A stretch of DNA of 64,000 bases from Desulfolithobacter dissulfuricans. Its GTDB lineage: Bacteria; Desulfobacterota; Desulfobulbia; Desulfobulbales; Desulfobulbaceae. The number at the start of each line of letters is the position of its first letter. The first letter of the stretch is position 1. Positions 33,331 through 42,180 of this stretch are shown in pieces. The stretch is from contig NZ_AP024233.1 of assembly GCF_025998535.1 (NCBI RefSeq), forward strand, positions 1,835,219 to 1,899,218, in the 5' to 3' direction. A program made the position numbers and the translations under genes. Below the pieces are notes generated by a model that had not been told where the DNA came from, did not search any database, and saw nothing but the letters and a program-made list of their open reading frames with translations.

Positions 33331-34754
33331 TGTACCAAGTCCCGCTACACATCGTGCTGCTTGGCGTGGCTGTTTTTTTGGTCCTCATTGCCGTTTTGGT
33401 TCTCATTCTCGGGAGTCGCCAACGGCAAACGGTCATCAAAAAGATTACGTTGCGGGAATTGTCCTCCGTATGGACCAAAAATGGCCCTTGTGAAATCCAT
33501 ATCGCAAACCTTGCTCCACTATGGCGCGATGAAAAGGCACTGGCAGACCAGGAGGCCAGTTCCCTGGTATTCAGCCACAAACGGGTCACAGAGTTTTATG
33601 ACAGGCAAATTAATGCGTCATGGTTTTGCAACGCCGAGCTGCATAAAGAGGTGTGTGGCAAGATATTGCTCCTGCTGGACAAGGAAGGCGATTGTCCATC
33701 CGTGGTCAATGCCGCCGGAGACGTGGAAGGATCATGGGATACCAACACCTTCAACCTGCTCTCACAAATCACACTGCTGAACCATACCCTTAACGTCGCG
33801 GAAGAGACAGTCAAACTGTTGGTCCAGGCTGAAGCCCAGCACATTATCCCGGACGCAATGATCGCGGCCCTTGGCCATGACTTGGGCAAGCTGGAATCTG
33901 TACGCGGGTACCTGTACAGCCTGGGCGAGCATCCATTGGCCGCAGGCAGACCGCTGGCCGAAATTCCGGAGTTCAAAAAGCTTGGCAGGAAAGAGGAGAT
34001 AACCAGGGCTATCAAGCTGCATCACAAAATGCCCGAAGGACTCCTCGGCAAGACACTGAAGAAAGCTGACCAGCGGGCCAGGCAGAAAGAGTTGGAAGAT
34101 GCGATTGAGCGGTTGGGTAAAGATCAGAAACCTGAAAAGTCGGAGGCCGCACCGATCACGAAAAAAGCAAACGAAGAATCGAACTCTGTTCCGGCCCGGG
34201 CCGGAAACGACAGCTCGGCTGCCTGGCAGGCTCAGGCTGATATTTACGGAGATGATGCAGCAGAGACAAAGAAAGAGGCAGCCACACCGGAGCTGATAAA
34301 CATTTCAGCCTGGTTTGATGCTCAGGCGTTCCTGGAGGCGCTGAAACCATACATCAACAAGATGCTTGGCCGGCGGTTCATGGCCTTTTCCATGCCGGAT
34401 GGACACGTTTATGTGCAGGTCAAAGCCATGGAAGAAGTTGCCAGAAAAATGGCTGAACGGGCCGGGGTCATGGAGATCGCTACAATGGCCCAGGGAGATG
34501 CGACCATGCGGAAAGTCCTGTTCACTATCGTTCATCACCTACGGGTTGAACACAATGTGATCGACAGGGGCTTAATCAAGGACGCCTATTTTGGCGGATA
34601 TTTCATGGTTACGACCAGGGACGGTAAATCTTTCAAAGGGTACTACACACCGTTTCACGCAGAGGCATTCGGGTCTATCGCCGAGATGGAAAAGGACAAA
34701 CCAGATAGATTGAAAAAATTTCAGTCAGTAACTGCATACGCAAAAAAACGGTAA
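33330..34754 (+). CDS. Membrane-anchored HD-domain protein of the transfer operon (possible MOBH-relaxase relative)
   Basis: 474 residues. One membrane helix covers residues 5-28 (LHIVLLGVAVFLVLIAVLVL). An HD phosphohydrolase-like domain follows: LLNHTLNVAEETVKLL, MIAALGHDLGKLESV and AIKLHHKMPEG give His-HD-His in order. HD motifs of this kind are found in TraI proteins of the R27/SXT type (MOBH). A charged linker (about 245-320) separates it from a C-terminal domain (ISAWFDAQAFLEALKPYINK to the end) of unknown fold. Whether it is a relaxase or an accessory factor cannot be decided here, and no other relaxase is seen in this window. Confidence 0.65.
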   Translation: MYQVPLHIVLLGVAVFLVLIAVLVLILGSRQRQTVIKKITLRELSSVWTKNGPCEIHIANLAPLWRDEKALADQEASSLVFSHKRVTEFYDRQINASWFCNAELHKEVCGKILLLLDKEGDCPSVVNAAGDVEGSWDTNTFNLLSQITLLNHTLNVAEETVKLLVQAEAQHIIPDAMIAALGHDLGKLESVRGYLYSLGEHPLAAGRPLAEIPEFKKLGRKEEITRAIKLHHKMPEGLLGKTLKKADQRARQKELEDAIERLGKDQKPEKSEAAPITKKANEESNSVPARAGNDSSAAWQAQADIYGDDAAETKKEAATPELINISAWFDAQAFLEALKPYINKMLGRRFMAFSMPDGHVYVQVKAMEEVARKMAERAGVMEIATMAQGDATMRKVLFTIVHHLRVEHNVIDRGLIKDAYFGGYFMVTTRDGKSFKGYYTPFHAEAFGSIAEMEKDKPDRLKKFQSVTAYAKKR

Positions 34755-34766
34755 GAGGTTGAATCA

Positions 34767-35492
34767 ATGTCGAAGGATTCAAACAGCAGAAACGACACCA
34801 ATGCAACAATCGTCACCACTGACCAGGGGCACATTGAACGCCCTAAAAATTTACTGAATGCCATTTCTGACATACAGCAGTTTTATGTGATTGAAAAAGA
34901 AGGTCAGGATATTCCATGTGAATTTCTTACAATAGAACGCACTCTCGATTTTTTTAAAATAGGGATCAAGAGCGGCTTCCATGAGGGTTTAGCATTGGCA
35001 TTGCTCATGCCGTTTATTTCGTTTTACATGCTTCCTTTTATATTAAAAGAACCTGACACGTTTACAAAAATTTTATTTGGATCTCTTCCTTACATGGTGC
35101 TGGTCGTTAATACACTGCTGTGTAGCTATGTCAGCCGTTACTATGTTGGCAACATAACCAGAAAATCTATCAATTCGCTTTTTGGCGGACGAATAATGTC
35201 TTTGATTACAAAAGCGTTCTTAATATATGTATTTTATCTTGTATTGTATCGCATAAGCACTCCAGAAAGAGTGTGGGAACTATCTCAATACATTTCAAAG
35301 AACTTAGGCTTGAATCCAAAATCACTGTATTATGGATACCTGAAAATCAAACCATATTTAGTTCCGGTTGCCACAGAGAGCGCTGTACTGATGGTAGTAG
35401 GAGCGGTGGTCCCATACGGGATGGTATATTCACTGGACATATGGAATCGGTATAAAAGCAAACGTAATGAGCGGATCATTTCCGCAAAATAA
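34767..35492 (+). CDS. Conjugation-associated membrane protein, unknown
   Basis: 241 residues with four likely membrane segments: LALALLMPFISFYMLPFIL, LPYMVLVVNTLLCSY, AFLIYVFYLVLYRI and SAVLMVVGAVVPYGMVYSL. The N-terminal 60 residues are soluble. It starts 12 bases after the HD protein, preceded by AAGAGG. No family is recognised; membership in the transfer operon suggests a role at the inner membrane. Confidence 0.65.
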   Translation: MSKDSNSRNDTNATIVTTDQGHIERPKNLLNAISDIQQFYVIEKEGQDIPCEFLTIERTLDFFKIGIKSGFHEGLALALLMPFISFYMLPFILKEPDTFTKILFGSLPYMVLVVNTLLCSYVSRYYVGNITRKSINSLFGGRIMSLITKAFLIYVFYLVLYRISTPERVWELSQYISKNLGLNPKSLYYGYLKIKPYLVPVATESAVLMVVGAVVPYGMVYSLDIWNRYKSKRNERIISAK

Positions 35493-35522
35493 AACATATC
35501 AAAATGCAAAAGTGGAGGAATC

Positions 35523-35921
35523 ATGGAAAACACCAAGAACTCTGAATCAACGAACGAGAGAAAAGTGGATTGGAACGAAATTGTTGAACGAAAAATATTT
35601 ATGGCAAAAGAACGGGGTTCTCGTGTAATCAGAATCAATTCGCCTTTCGGTTTTATCATGTTCAACATCATGCGCCAGTTTGACCAGGCTTATGCCAACT
35701 TCAAGGGCAAGCTCGGTGAACCTGGCGGCATCACCCATGAGGAAGGTGCCAAGCTCATGGAAGAGGCCCAGGAGATCGCGTTGGCTTTTTCGAGGTTCAC
35801 GGCCCGCCTGAGCAGAAAAGTCGGGTTCAAGTATCGCGTGCCTCGGGATTTAAAGGAGTTCAAGGCACTCAGAGAAGCGGCAGCGGCAGACAGCAAAAAG
35901 ACAGAACCAGTCGAAAATTAA
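35523..35921 (+). CDS. Unknown protein of the transfer operon
   Basis: 132 residues preceded by GTGGAGG. It is basic and helical with VIRINSPFGFIMFNIMRQFD near residue 40 and ALAFSRFTARLSRKVGFKYR near residue 95. Small proteins with this kind of pattern occur next to traD in integrative conjugative elements, but I cannot name the family. It has no membrane segment. Confidence 0.62.
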   Translation: MENTKNSESTNERKVDWNEIVERKIFMAKERGSRVIRINSPFGFIMFNIMRQFDQAYANFKGKLGEPGGITHEEGAKLMEEAQEIALAFSRFTARLSRKVGFKYRVPRDLKEFKALREAAAADSKKTEPVEN

Positions 35922-35960
35922 CCGATTAACGGTAAAAAAAAATTAAAAGGAGAGAAGCTG

Positions 35961-36233
35961 ATGAACAAAGGTGACCTGATCAGCAAGGTGGCTCAGGAAA
36001 ACAACATGAGCAAGGCGGACGCCAAAAGAATGGTGAATAATATCCTGAACACTATCTCCACCGCATTGGTCGACGGTGACAGCAGGGTTTCCCTGGCCGA
36101 TTTCGGTATTTTTACAGTCGTTACCCGGCCAGCACGGGAGGGCCGGAATCCAAAAACCGGCGAGGTTATTCAAATCAAGGAGCGAAAGGCGGTCAAGTTC
36201 AAGCCCAGCACAAAGCTGCTCGAAAAATTCTGA
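35961..36233 (+). CDS. hup: HU-family DNA-binding protein
   Basis: 90 residues, the full length of HU/IHF proteins. It starts MNKGDLISKVAQENNMSKAD and carries the signature FGIFTVVTRPAREGRNPKTG, in which the arginine-rich beta arm is complete, followed by KAVKFKPSTKLLEKF. It bends DNA and could help relaxosome formation or element maintenance. A strong ribosome-binding site (AAAAGGAGAGAAG) precedes it, and a bidirectional terminator follows. Confidence 0.95.
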   Translation: MNKGDLISKVAQENNMSKADAKRMVNNILNTISTALVDGDSRVSLADFGIFTVVTRPAREGRNPKTGEVIQIKERKAVKFKPSTKLLEKF

Positions 36234-36235
36234 CA

Positions 36236-36280
36236 TTGCTGCCACCCCCGCTGCACGGTCTCCAGCAGGGGTGGCAATAA
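36236..36280. terminator. Bidirectional terminator between hup and mucR
   Basis: TTGCTGCCACCCCCGCTG pairs with CAGCAGGGGTGGCAA apart from bulges, between two convergent genes. Confidence 0.7.
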
Positions 36281-36283
36281 CTA

Positions 36284-36742
36284 TCAACCTTTGCCGCTGG
36301 CAGTTCCAGAGCCCTTTGCTCCTTTCTGTTTCCGCGCCTCAATGGCCTTACGCAGATTTTCGGGCAACCCGCGCTCCTTGCCTGATTTGGAACGCCGCTC
36401 GGAAAGGGATTTCGCACACAGGGGCTGGCGAGCGGAAAAACCATATTTTTTCCTGTATTCCTTTGCTGTGAGCCCATGAGACTCCAGATGTTTAGGAGAA
36501 ATCATTTTAAATTCCTGCCCGCACTCAAGACAAACAATAACATTGCGTTTGATGGACTTCTTCGGGTCCATTACAGGCTTATCTTCCTTCGGTTCGTCTA
36601 CTGAAACTTCTGCATCCCTGAGAGATTTAAGGGTATTGAATACCTTACCCAGGGAATCTACCACCTCTTCAGTACTCATCGGATTGACCATGGCCTGAGA
36701 TTTTACGATGCCAGCAGCAATTTCAACAAGAGTTTTTTCCAT
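36284..36742 (-). CDS. mucR: MucR/Ros-family transcriptional regulator
   Basis: 152 residues. The Ros-type zinc finger reads IVCLECGQEFKMISPKHLES with HGLTAKEYRKKYG, giving the C-x2-C...H...H arrangement, and is followed by a basic tail (SLSERRSKSGKERGLPENLR). MucR proteins repress transfer, exopolysaccharide and virulence genes and bind AT-rich DNA. The upstream region contains overlapping TATATATAGCATATA repeats that fit autoregulation. It faces the transfer operon, so it is a plausible regulator of conjugation. Confidence 0.9.
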   Translation of the reverse strand: MEKTLVEIAAGIVKSQAMVNPMSTEEVVDSLGKVFNTLKSLRDAEVSVDEPKEDKPVMDPKKSIKRNVIVCLECGQEFKMISPKHLESHGLTAKEYRKKYGFSARQPLCAKSLSERRSKSGKERGLPENLRKAIEARKQKGAKGSGTASGKG

Positions 36743-36782
36743 AAAAATCCTCCATGAAACTTTAAGTTATTTGCTTAATAAC

Positions 36783-36812
36783 TCATATGGTATATATAGC
36801 ATATATAGTATA
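36783..36812. promoter_or_regulatory. AT-rich repeat region upstream of mucR
   Basis: CATATGGTATATATAGCATA continues into TATAGTATAC, overlapping TATA-type dyads 40-70 bases before the mucR start. AT-rich imperfect repeats are known binding targets of MucR proteins, so this may be an autoregulatory site. Confidence 0.4.
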
Positions 36813-36903
36813 CAAAAAAATATCATCAAGTCAATACGAATGGTCTTGAAAATTTTAATATCAAATAATATTTCTTAATGAAGATATTTACATTGGAGAA
36901 AAA

Positions 36904-37545
36904 ATGAGAAGAAATTCTATTATCCTTTCGTTTATTATTATATTTTCCTGGTTTTCATTGTCCTTCGCATGGAACGGACAAGTGATTGGTGTGGCAGATG
37001 GCGATACCATCACAGTCGTAAAGAATGGTCAAAAAGTTAAGGTCCGGCTCTACGGGATCGACACACCAGAAAAAAGACAACCATTTGGCCAGAAGGCAAA
37101 AAAGTTCACCAATTCATTGGTACGGAAAAAAACAGTATATGTTGAACCGATAGACAAGGACAGGTACGGAAGGACTGTAGGGCTGGTGTACATTAACGGC
37201 CAGAACGTCAACGAACTACTGGTCAAGGAAGGGTATGCCTGGGTTTACCGGAAATATTGCAGAGAATCTTTTTGTGACGACTGGATGCGGCACGAAAAAC
37301 AGGCACAGGATGGAAAGTTAGGATTGTGGGCTGATAGCGCCCCTGTGCCGCCCTGGGAATGGAGGCATAAAAAAAAGAATGATACTGCTGTTGCAGACAG
37401 CATGTATCACGGAAACATCAAGAGCAAAATATTCCACAAAAAATCATGCAGATACTACAACTGCAAAGATTGTGTCGCGTCGTTCAAGAAACGGGAAAAA
37501 GCAATATCGGAAGGATACAGGCCATGCAAGCTATGCAAACCTTAA
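36904..37545 (+). CDS. Secreted thermonuclease (SNase) with C-terminal Cys-rich domain
   Basis: 213 residues. Signal peptide at residues 1-22 (IILSFIIIFSWFSLSFAWNG). The SNase fold is complete: VADGDTITV, KVRLYGIDTPEKRQPFGQKA (catalytic Arg and Asp), DKDRYGRTVGLVYINGQNVN (second Arg) and GYAWVYRKYC. The C-terminal 60 residues carry FHKKSCRYYNCKDCVASFKK and YRPCKLCKP, an Ada-type zinc-binding module seen in secreted nucleases. The stop codon lies inside the target duplication of the next insertion sequence, so the protein is intact. Confidence 0.9.
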   Translation: MRRNSIILSFIIIFSWFSLSFAWNGQVIGVADGDTITVVKNGQKVKVRLYGIDTPEKRQPFGQKAKKFTNSLVRKKTVYVEPIDKDRYGRTVGLVYINGQNVNELLVKEGYAWVYRKYCRESFCDDWMRHEKQAQDGKLGLWADSAPVPPWEWRHKKKNDTAVADSMYHGNIKSKIFHKKSCRYYNCKDCVASFKKREKAISEGYRPCKLCKP

Positions 37546-37550
37546 AAATC

Positions 37551-38980
37551 GGTGCTTCCGGAAATTCAGTGGGTAAATCCCCTGGTTTCATTCCCTCAAC
37601 TACCCCTTCGGGTTGATTGTGAGGGGTAGTTGAGGGAATGAAACTAGTTCCCACCTGGCTCCTGGTGGCGATTTTCAGGCTATCACGCTACATTTGTCTC
37701 CAAACCATGAATTCTGGAGGTGCGATATGCGTGATATTGACCTATACTATCATCTGTTAGGCCTGGAAAAGCCATGGTCTGTTGCCCGTGTTGAACTTGA
37801 TCCCGGGTCCCAGAGGGTAGATATCTGGGTTGACCATCCCCGGGGCGAGAAATGGCCCTGCCCGGAATGTGGAAAGCCCGGAAACCTGCATGACCATGCC
37901 GAAGAAAGAACGTGGCGCCATCTGGACAGCTGCCAGTTTCAGACCTTTCTTCATGCAAGACCACCACGGATGAAGTGTTCCAGGCATGGTGTGCGCCGTG
38001 TACGGCTGCCATGGGCCGAACCACATGCCAGGTTCACCCTGCTGTTTGAAGGGTTTGCTATCGATGTCCTGCTGCACACCTCTATACAGGCGGCCAGGCG
38101 TATCCTGAGGGTCAGCTGGGATGAGGCGTACCATCTCATGGAACGCGCCGTGACCAGGGGACTCAGACGAAAGGGGTGCAAGACCATTCCTGTTATCGGG
38201 GTTGACGAGAAGTCGGTCGGCAAGGGCCAGCGGAACTACGTCACCGTGGTCAGTGACCTTGGCCGCGGCACGGTGGAAGAGGTTATCGTTGGCCGGAGCA
38301 GCAGGAGCCTGGAAACATATTTTCAGCAGCTGACGCCACAACAGCGGGATACCATTGAAGCTGTCTCCATGGACATGTCCAGTGCCTATATCTCGGCGGT
38401 GGAGAAAACGTGGCCGGAGGACGGGAGGGACAAGATCGTTTTTGACCGTTTTCACGTAATGAAACAGCTTGGTGATGCGGTGGACAAGGTGCGAAGACAG
38501 GAGCACAAGGCCCTGCTTCGGGCAGGCAGCAGCCTGCTCACCGGAACCAGATATATCTGGCTCTATGCCAGGGAGAACCTGCCTGAAAAGTACTGGAACA
38601 GGTTCTTCCGTCTGAAGGATGCTGATCTGAAAACAGCGCGAGCCTGGGCCCTCAAGGAGAACATTCGAAAATTGTGGGATTATAAATGTTCCCACTGGGC
38701 CTGGCACCACTGGAAGCGATGGTTTTTCTGGGCAACCCACAGCCGTCTTGAACCTGTGAGAAAAGCGGCCTATACCCTGAAGAACCATCTGTATGGAATC
38801 ATGAATTATTTTAAACATCGCATTACCAATGGTGCCGCCGAGGGAATCAACTCCCGGATCGCAACCCTGCTGAAAACAGCCTGTGGTTTTCGGAACAAGG
38901 CCCGCCTGAGGATTGCTATCCTCTTTCACTTTGGCGGCCTCGAAATGTATCCCGTTACCCACTGAAAACCCGGAAGGACC
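37551..38980 (+). mobile_element. ISL3-family insertion sequence, second type (1430 bp)
   Basis: Inverted repeats GGTGCTTCCGGAAATTCAGT at 37551 and GGTCCTTCCGGGTTTTCAGT read inward from 38980, both continuing GGGTAA. An exact 8-bp duplication TAAAAATC flanks it (37543-37550 and 38981-38988). A perfect 22-bp hairpin (37585-37606 with 37623-37644, loop of 16) lies between the left end and the transposase, the same layout as in the unrelated ISL3 element at 8520. Confidence 0.95.
37727..38965 (+). CDS. tnp: ISL3-family transposase (second type)
   Basis: 412 residues from the ATG at 37727, which has TGGAGGTG upstream. The N-terminal zinc-finger region reads WPCPECGKPGNLHDHAEERT and RMKCSRHGVRRVRLPW. 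DDE motifs are VIGVDEKSVGKGQ, VSMDMSSAYISAVE and the late Glu in GAAEGINSRIATLLKTA. It is clearly different from the transposase at 8534. The frame is intact. Confidence 0.94.
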   Translation: MRDIDLYYHLLGLEKPWSVARVELDPGSQRVDIWVDHPRGEKWPCPECGKPGNLHDHAEERTWRHLDSCQFQTFLHARPPRMKCSRHGVRRVRLPWAEPHARFTLLFEGFAIDVLLHTSIQAARRILRVSWDEAYHLMERAVTRGLRRKGCKTIPVIGVDEKSVGKGQRNYVTVVSDLGRGTVEEVIVGRSSRSLETYFQQLTPQQRDTIEAVSMDMSSAYISAVEKTWPEDGRDKIVFDRFHVMKQLGDAVDKVRRQEHKALLRAGSSLLTGTRYIWLYARENLPEKYWNRFFRLKDADLKTARAWALKENIRKLWDYKCSHWAWHHWKRWFFWATHSRLEPVRKAAYTLKNHLYGIMNYFKHRITNGAAEGINSRIATLLKTACGFRNKARLRIAILFHFGGLEMYPVTH

Positions 38981-39149
38981 TAAAAATCAGACTTGAAGCC
39001 TTCCCTACCCTGAAAGTGGTTGTGCTAACCTAAAATTGACCAGAAAAGAGGTGTTGTGCTAACGGAAAATTGACCACCCTGAGCGCAGAATTTCCGTGTG
39101 TTATGGTAGGAGGAAAAACCATAACCAGGGAGGAGAGGAGTTGCTCAGC

Positions 39150-40640
39150 ATGGATCAGTACGAGTTCATACGGACGGCCCATCGAGTGTATGGCAAGAAC
39201 ATCAGTGAGTTGTCGAGGATGACCGGACATTCCCGCAATACAGTGAAGAAAGCGCTTCGGGGAGAACCTTGGGGCTACAGTGAACGGAAGAATCAGCCGT
39301 ATCCTGTATTAGGGAGGTATCTTGAGGTGATAGACGGTTGGCTGGAAGGTGACAGGGCTGTTCCGAAGAAGCAGCGACATACCTCCCGTCGGATTTACCA
39401 CCGTCTTGTCGAGGAATATGGCTATAGCGGAGGTGAGTCGACAGTCCGTCGCTATGTGAGGATTGCAAAAGCCCGGCTGGGGCTGAACGTCCCCGGGGCC
39501 TTTATCCCCTGTGATCCTGAAGCCGGGCTGGAGGCTGAAGTTGACTGGGGCACGGCCACGGTGGTGCTTGGCGGGAAGAGGCAGACGATCAAGCTGTTCT
39601 GCATGCGGTCCAGGTACTCGGGCAAACACTTTGTCCGCGCCTATCCATGTGAACGTCAGCAGGCTTTTTTCGATGCCCACCAGCATGGTTTTCAGTTTTT
39701 CAGGGGTATTTTCCCTGTCCTGATCTATGACAACCTGACCACGGCTGTACGCAAGGTCCTGCAGGGGCGTAACCGCATCGAGCAGGAGTCGTTTGTCAAA
39801 TTTCGGAGCTACCACAACTTCGAGGCACGCTTCACCAATCCGGCCGCGGGCAATGAGAAGGGCGGCGTCGAAGGTCTGGTGGGTTTTTCCCGGCGCAACT
39901 ACCTGGTTCCCATCCCGGTTGTTGACAGCCTGGAAGAACTCAACAGGAATCTCCTCAAACGGTGCCAGGCCTATGGTGGACATATCATATCAGGCCGGGA
40001 GCACACCGTGAATGAGCTCCATGCCATGGAGAAGGAGCGGCTTCTTACCCTGCCTGACCAGGTATACAGCAACCAGTTATCCACAAGCGGAAAGGTGGAC
40101 AAGTTTGGGACCGTGATTGTCGACAAGAACCGCTATTCGGTCCCGACCAGCCTGGTCGGGCAGCAGGTCAGCATCCTGCTTGGCGTGGACAGAGTATCCA
40201 TTTACCTGAGGAGCCAAAAGGTTGCCGAACATGAACGGGTATTTGGCAACAATAAGTGGCAGCTGGATCCGGACCATTACCTGGATCTGCTCCGGCAGCG
40301 TCCCATGGCCTTTGACAGCGCCCGTCCCATTCGCCAGTGGCGGTCCAGGTGGCCCGCCTGTTACGAGAGTCTTCTGGAACGATTTCAGCAGGCCCAGGGG
40401 GAGACCCGGGGGATCAAGGATTTTCTATCGGTGCTGATGCTGCATCGCCGATATACGGCCACCGAGGTCGAGGCGGCCGTGGAACTGGCCGTGGAACAGG
40501 GGATCAGCTCGAGTGAAGGAGTCCGCCATGTGCTCATTTATGCCAACGAACCCCGGGTGGAGACAGCTCCCCTGGATGGCTGGGAGACCATAGCCCCTGC
40601 CGACATCCGTCAATATGGCCAGTTGGGAGGTGTGCAATGA
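39150..40640 (+). CDS. istA: IS21-family transposase IstA
   Basis: 496 residues starting at the ATG at 39150 with AGGAGAGGAG upstream. The N-terminal helix-turn-helix reads NISELSRMTGHSRNTVKKAL. The DDE core includes AEVDWGTATVVLGGKRQTIK, FPVLIYDNLTTAVRKV and NEKGGVEGLVGFSRRN, giving D, D and E in order. The C-terminus (RYTATEVEAAVELAVEQGIS) is the usual IstA ending. It overlaps istB by four bases (ATGA). Confidence 0.95.
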   Translation: MDQYEFIRTAHRVYGKNISELSRMTGHSRNTVKKALRGEPWGYSERKNQPYPVLGRYLEVIDGWLEGDRAVPKKQRHTSRRIYHRLVEEYGYSGGESTVRRYVRIAKARLGLNVPGAFIPCDPEAGLEAEVDWGTATVVLGGKRQTIKLFCMRSRYSGKHFVRAYPCERQQAFFDAHQHGFQFFRGIFPVLIYDNLTTAVRKVLQGRNRIEQESFVKFRSYHNFEARFTNPAAGNEKGGVEGLVGFSRRNYLVPIPVVDSLEELNRNLLKRCQAYGGHIISGREHTVNELHAMEKERLLTLPDQVYSNQLSTSGKVDKFGTVIVDKNRYSVPTSLVGQQVSILLGVDRVSIYLRSQKVAEHERVFGNNKWQLDPDHYLDLLRQRPMAFDSARPIRQWRSRWPACYESLLERFQQAQGETRGIKDFLSVLMLHRRYTATEVEAAVELAVEQGISSSEGVRHVLIYANEPRVETAPLDGWETIAPADIRQYGQLGGVQ

Positions 40641-41470
40641 ACGAAACTGGCCTGTTTGAGCTCAAGGCGAACCTGAAAGATCTGAAACTGTCGGCCATGG
40701 TCCGGGAACTGGAAACCACTCTCCGGCAGGCCCGGGACTCCGGCATGGGGTATGACGAGCTGCTCATCGATCTGACCCGTCTGGAGATCGCGTCACGGGC
40801 GGCCAACCGTTTGAAACGGAGAATCCGCGAGGCCTGGTTCCCGCTGCTCAAGCCCCTGGAGACCTTTGACCTGTCGGCCGTGCCGGAGCTGGATATCAGG
40901 ATGTTCAGGGAACTGACGACCTGCGAGTACATCCGGGAACATAGGAATGTGATTTTTCTTGGCCCAAGCGGGACCGGCAAGACCCATATGGCCACGGCGC
41001 TTGGCCTGGAGGCCTGCAAGAACAATTACCGGACCCGTTTTGTGACCTGCTACGGCCTAGTCAACGAGCTGATCGAGGCCCGGGAGGATCGTGATCTGCA
41101 ACGGTTGCTGAAACGGTACAGCCGTTACGACCTCCTGATCCTTGACGAGTTGGGGTATATCCCTTTTTCCAAAGAAGGAGCGGAACTGCTCTTTCAGGTT
41201 CTGGCCGAGCGCCATGAAAAGGGCTCGGTGATGATCACCAGCAACCTTGGCTTTGCCGACTGGACCCAGGTCTTTGGGGACCAGGCCATGACCGCGGCCC
41301 TGCTGGACCGGCTGACCCACAAGGCCAGAATCATCAACTGTAACTGGGAGAGCTACCGCCTGAGACAAAGCCTTGCCGACCGTCGTTCAAACGGTTCAGA
41401 AATTTCCCAGAGCTGCGAACAGCCACGACAGGGGCAGGGAACTGATCAGCCGGTATCCGTGACAAGGTAA
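40637..41470 (+). CDS. istB: IS21-family ATPase helper IstB
   Basis: 277 residues, DnaC-like AAA+ ATPase. Walker A NVIFLGPSGTGKTHMATAL is near residue 105, Walker B YDLLILDELGYIPFSKEGAE near 170, and sensor GSVMITSNLGFADWTQVFGD near 205. It assembles on target DNA and recruits IstA. The start overlaps istA. The C-terminal 25 residues (SEISQSCEQPRQGQGTDQPV) are unlike the core and may be an extension. Confidence 0.95.
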   Translation: MNETGLFELKANLKDLKLSAMVRELETTLRQARDSGMGYDELLIDLTRLEIASRAANRLKRRIREAWFPLLKPLETFDLSAVPELDIRMFRELTTCEYIREHRNVIFLGPSGTGKTHMATALGLEACKNNYRTRFVTCYGLVNELIEAREDRDLQRLLKRYSRYDLLILDELGYIPFSKEGAELLFQVLAERHEKGSVMITSNLGFADWTQVFGDQAMTAALLDRLTHKARIINCNWESYRLRQSLADRRSNGSEISQSCEQPRQGQGTDQPVSVTR

Positions 41471-41625
41471 CGAATAGCGTAAACTGCGGCCACCAAGCCT
41501 GGCCAGTAATTCCGGTCGCCCGTAGGGCTCCCTCCATTACTGGCCAGGCTTGAACCGCCATTTTTTAACCAAAGCTCAGGGTGGTCAAATTTGGGTTAGC
41601 ACAGGTGGTCATTTTTCGGTTGTCA

Positions 41626-42129
41626 TTTCCAGAAAGTGCCATAACAACCCCACCTAGTAGATCAAGATCTGTTTCTGGGCTAGATTCTGCAACAGGATCC
41701 CAATCCTCCAATGAAGATGCCACTGTGTCACTCAGCATTGAAAATTGCCCCCCTGTCAGCGTGCCACTGCGGGAAATGCTTTTTTCCACATTTTCCCCAA
41801 ACAGAGGATGGACGTGGGTTCGATTCTCTTTGCCCCACCTCCTGATGTGTTAACGGGAAAAGTCCGGACACGCTCATCCTGGCAGATCCGTTCCCTAGTT
41901 CATAATAGCCACATATTCGGTATAGCTGAAAAGCCGGTTGCGCTTGCGGGAAGTCAACCAAATTAACCTAAAATAGCGCCCTTGCTTATTTTACGATTTC
42001 CATTGATGTTAAAATATCAATCAGGACTGAAAATTATCCACTGAGCCTCCCCACGGCTTAAACCTATAGACCCGCAGGATTACGGCGCGTTCTCCGAAGC
42101 GGACATTACGGAGAAAATAGCCTTGTTGG
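41626..42129. other. Intergenic stretch without a recognisable gene
   Basis: About 500 bases between the IS21 end and the XRE-ImmA promoter. It contains stop codons in all frames at short intervals, a short low-quality minus-strand frame cut by the IS21 end, and a fragment at 41811-41845 that resembles the T-arm and 3' end of a tRNA or tmRNA but does not fold. It may be a degraded junction of an earlier integration. Confidence 0.5.
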
Positions 42130-42165
42130 GTTGACAAAAACAACAAAATAATGATAATTGTCAAC
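42130..42165 (+). promoter_or_regulatory. Promoter with overlapping operator before the XRE-ImmA gene
   Basis: A consensus -35 TTGACA (42131-42136), 16-base spacer and GATAAT (42153-42158) lie inside an 8-bp inverted repeat GTTGACAA / TTGTCAAC (42130-42137, 42158-42165). The encoded XRE protein is the obvious candidate repressor. Confidence 0.7.
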
Positions 42166-42180
42166 CAGAGAGGTGTGATC

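Larger units (their letters stand above)
39021..41625 (+). mobile_element. IS21-family insertion sequence
   Basis: The element begins TGTGCTAACC and ends GGTTGTCA. Each end carries two internal repeats: left TGTGCTAACCTAAAATTGAC and GTGCTAACGGAAAATTGACC; right, read inward, TGACAACCGAAAAATGACCA and TGTGCTAACCCAAATTTGAC. Multiple end repeats and an istA-istB pair are typical of IS21. I see no clear target duplication, so the outermost bases are uncertain. Confidence 0.88.

Noticed and set aside
37757-38962. 401-codon minus-strand frame
   Set aside because: Antisense shadow of the second ISL3 transposase.
41565-41789. 74-codon minus-strand frame next to IS21
   Set aside because: It runs into the IS21 end, has no ribosome-binding site and no recognisable motif.
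41811-41845. tRNA or tmRNA 3' end (GGACGTGGGTTCGATTC followed by GCCCCACC)
   Set aside because: The T-stem does not pair well and no 5' half is present; at most a relic of an attachment site.
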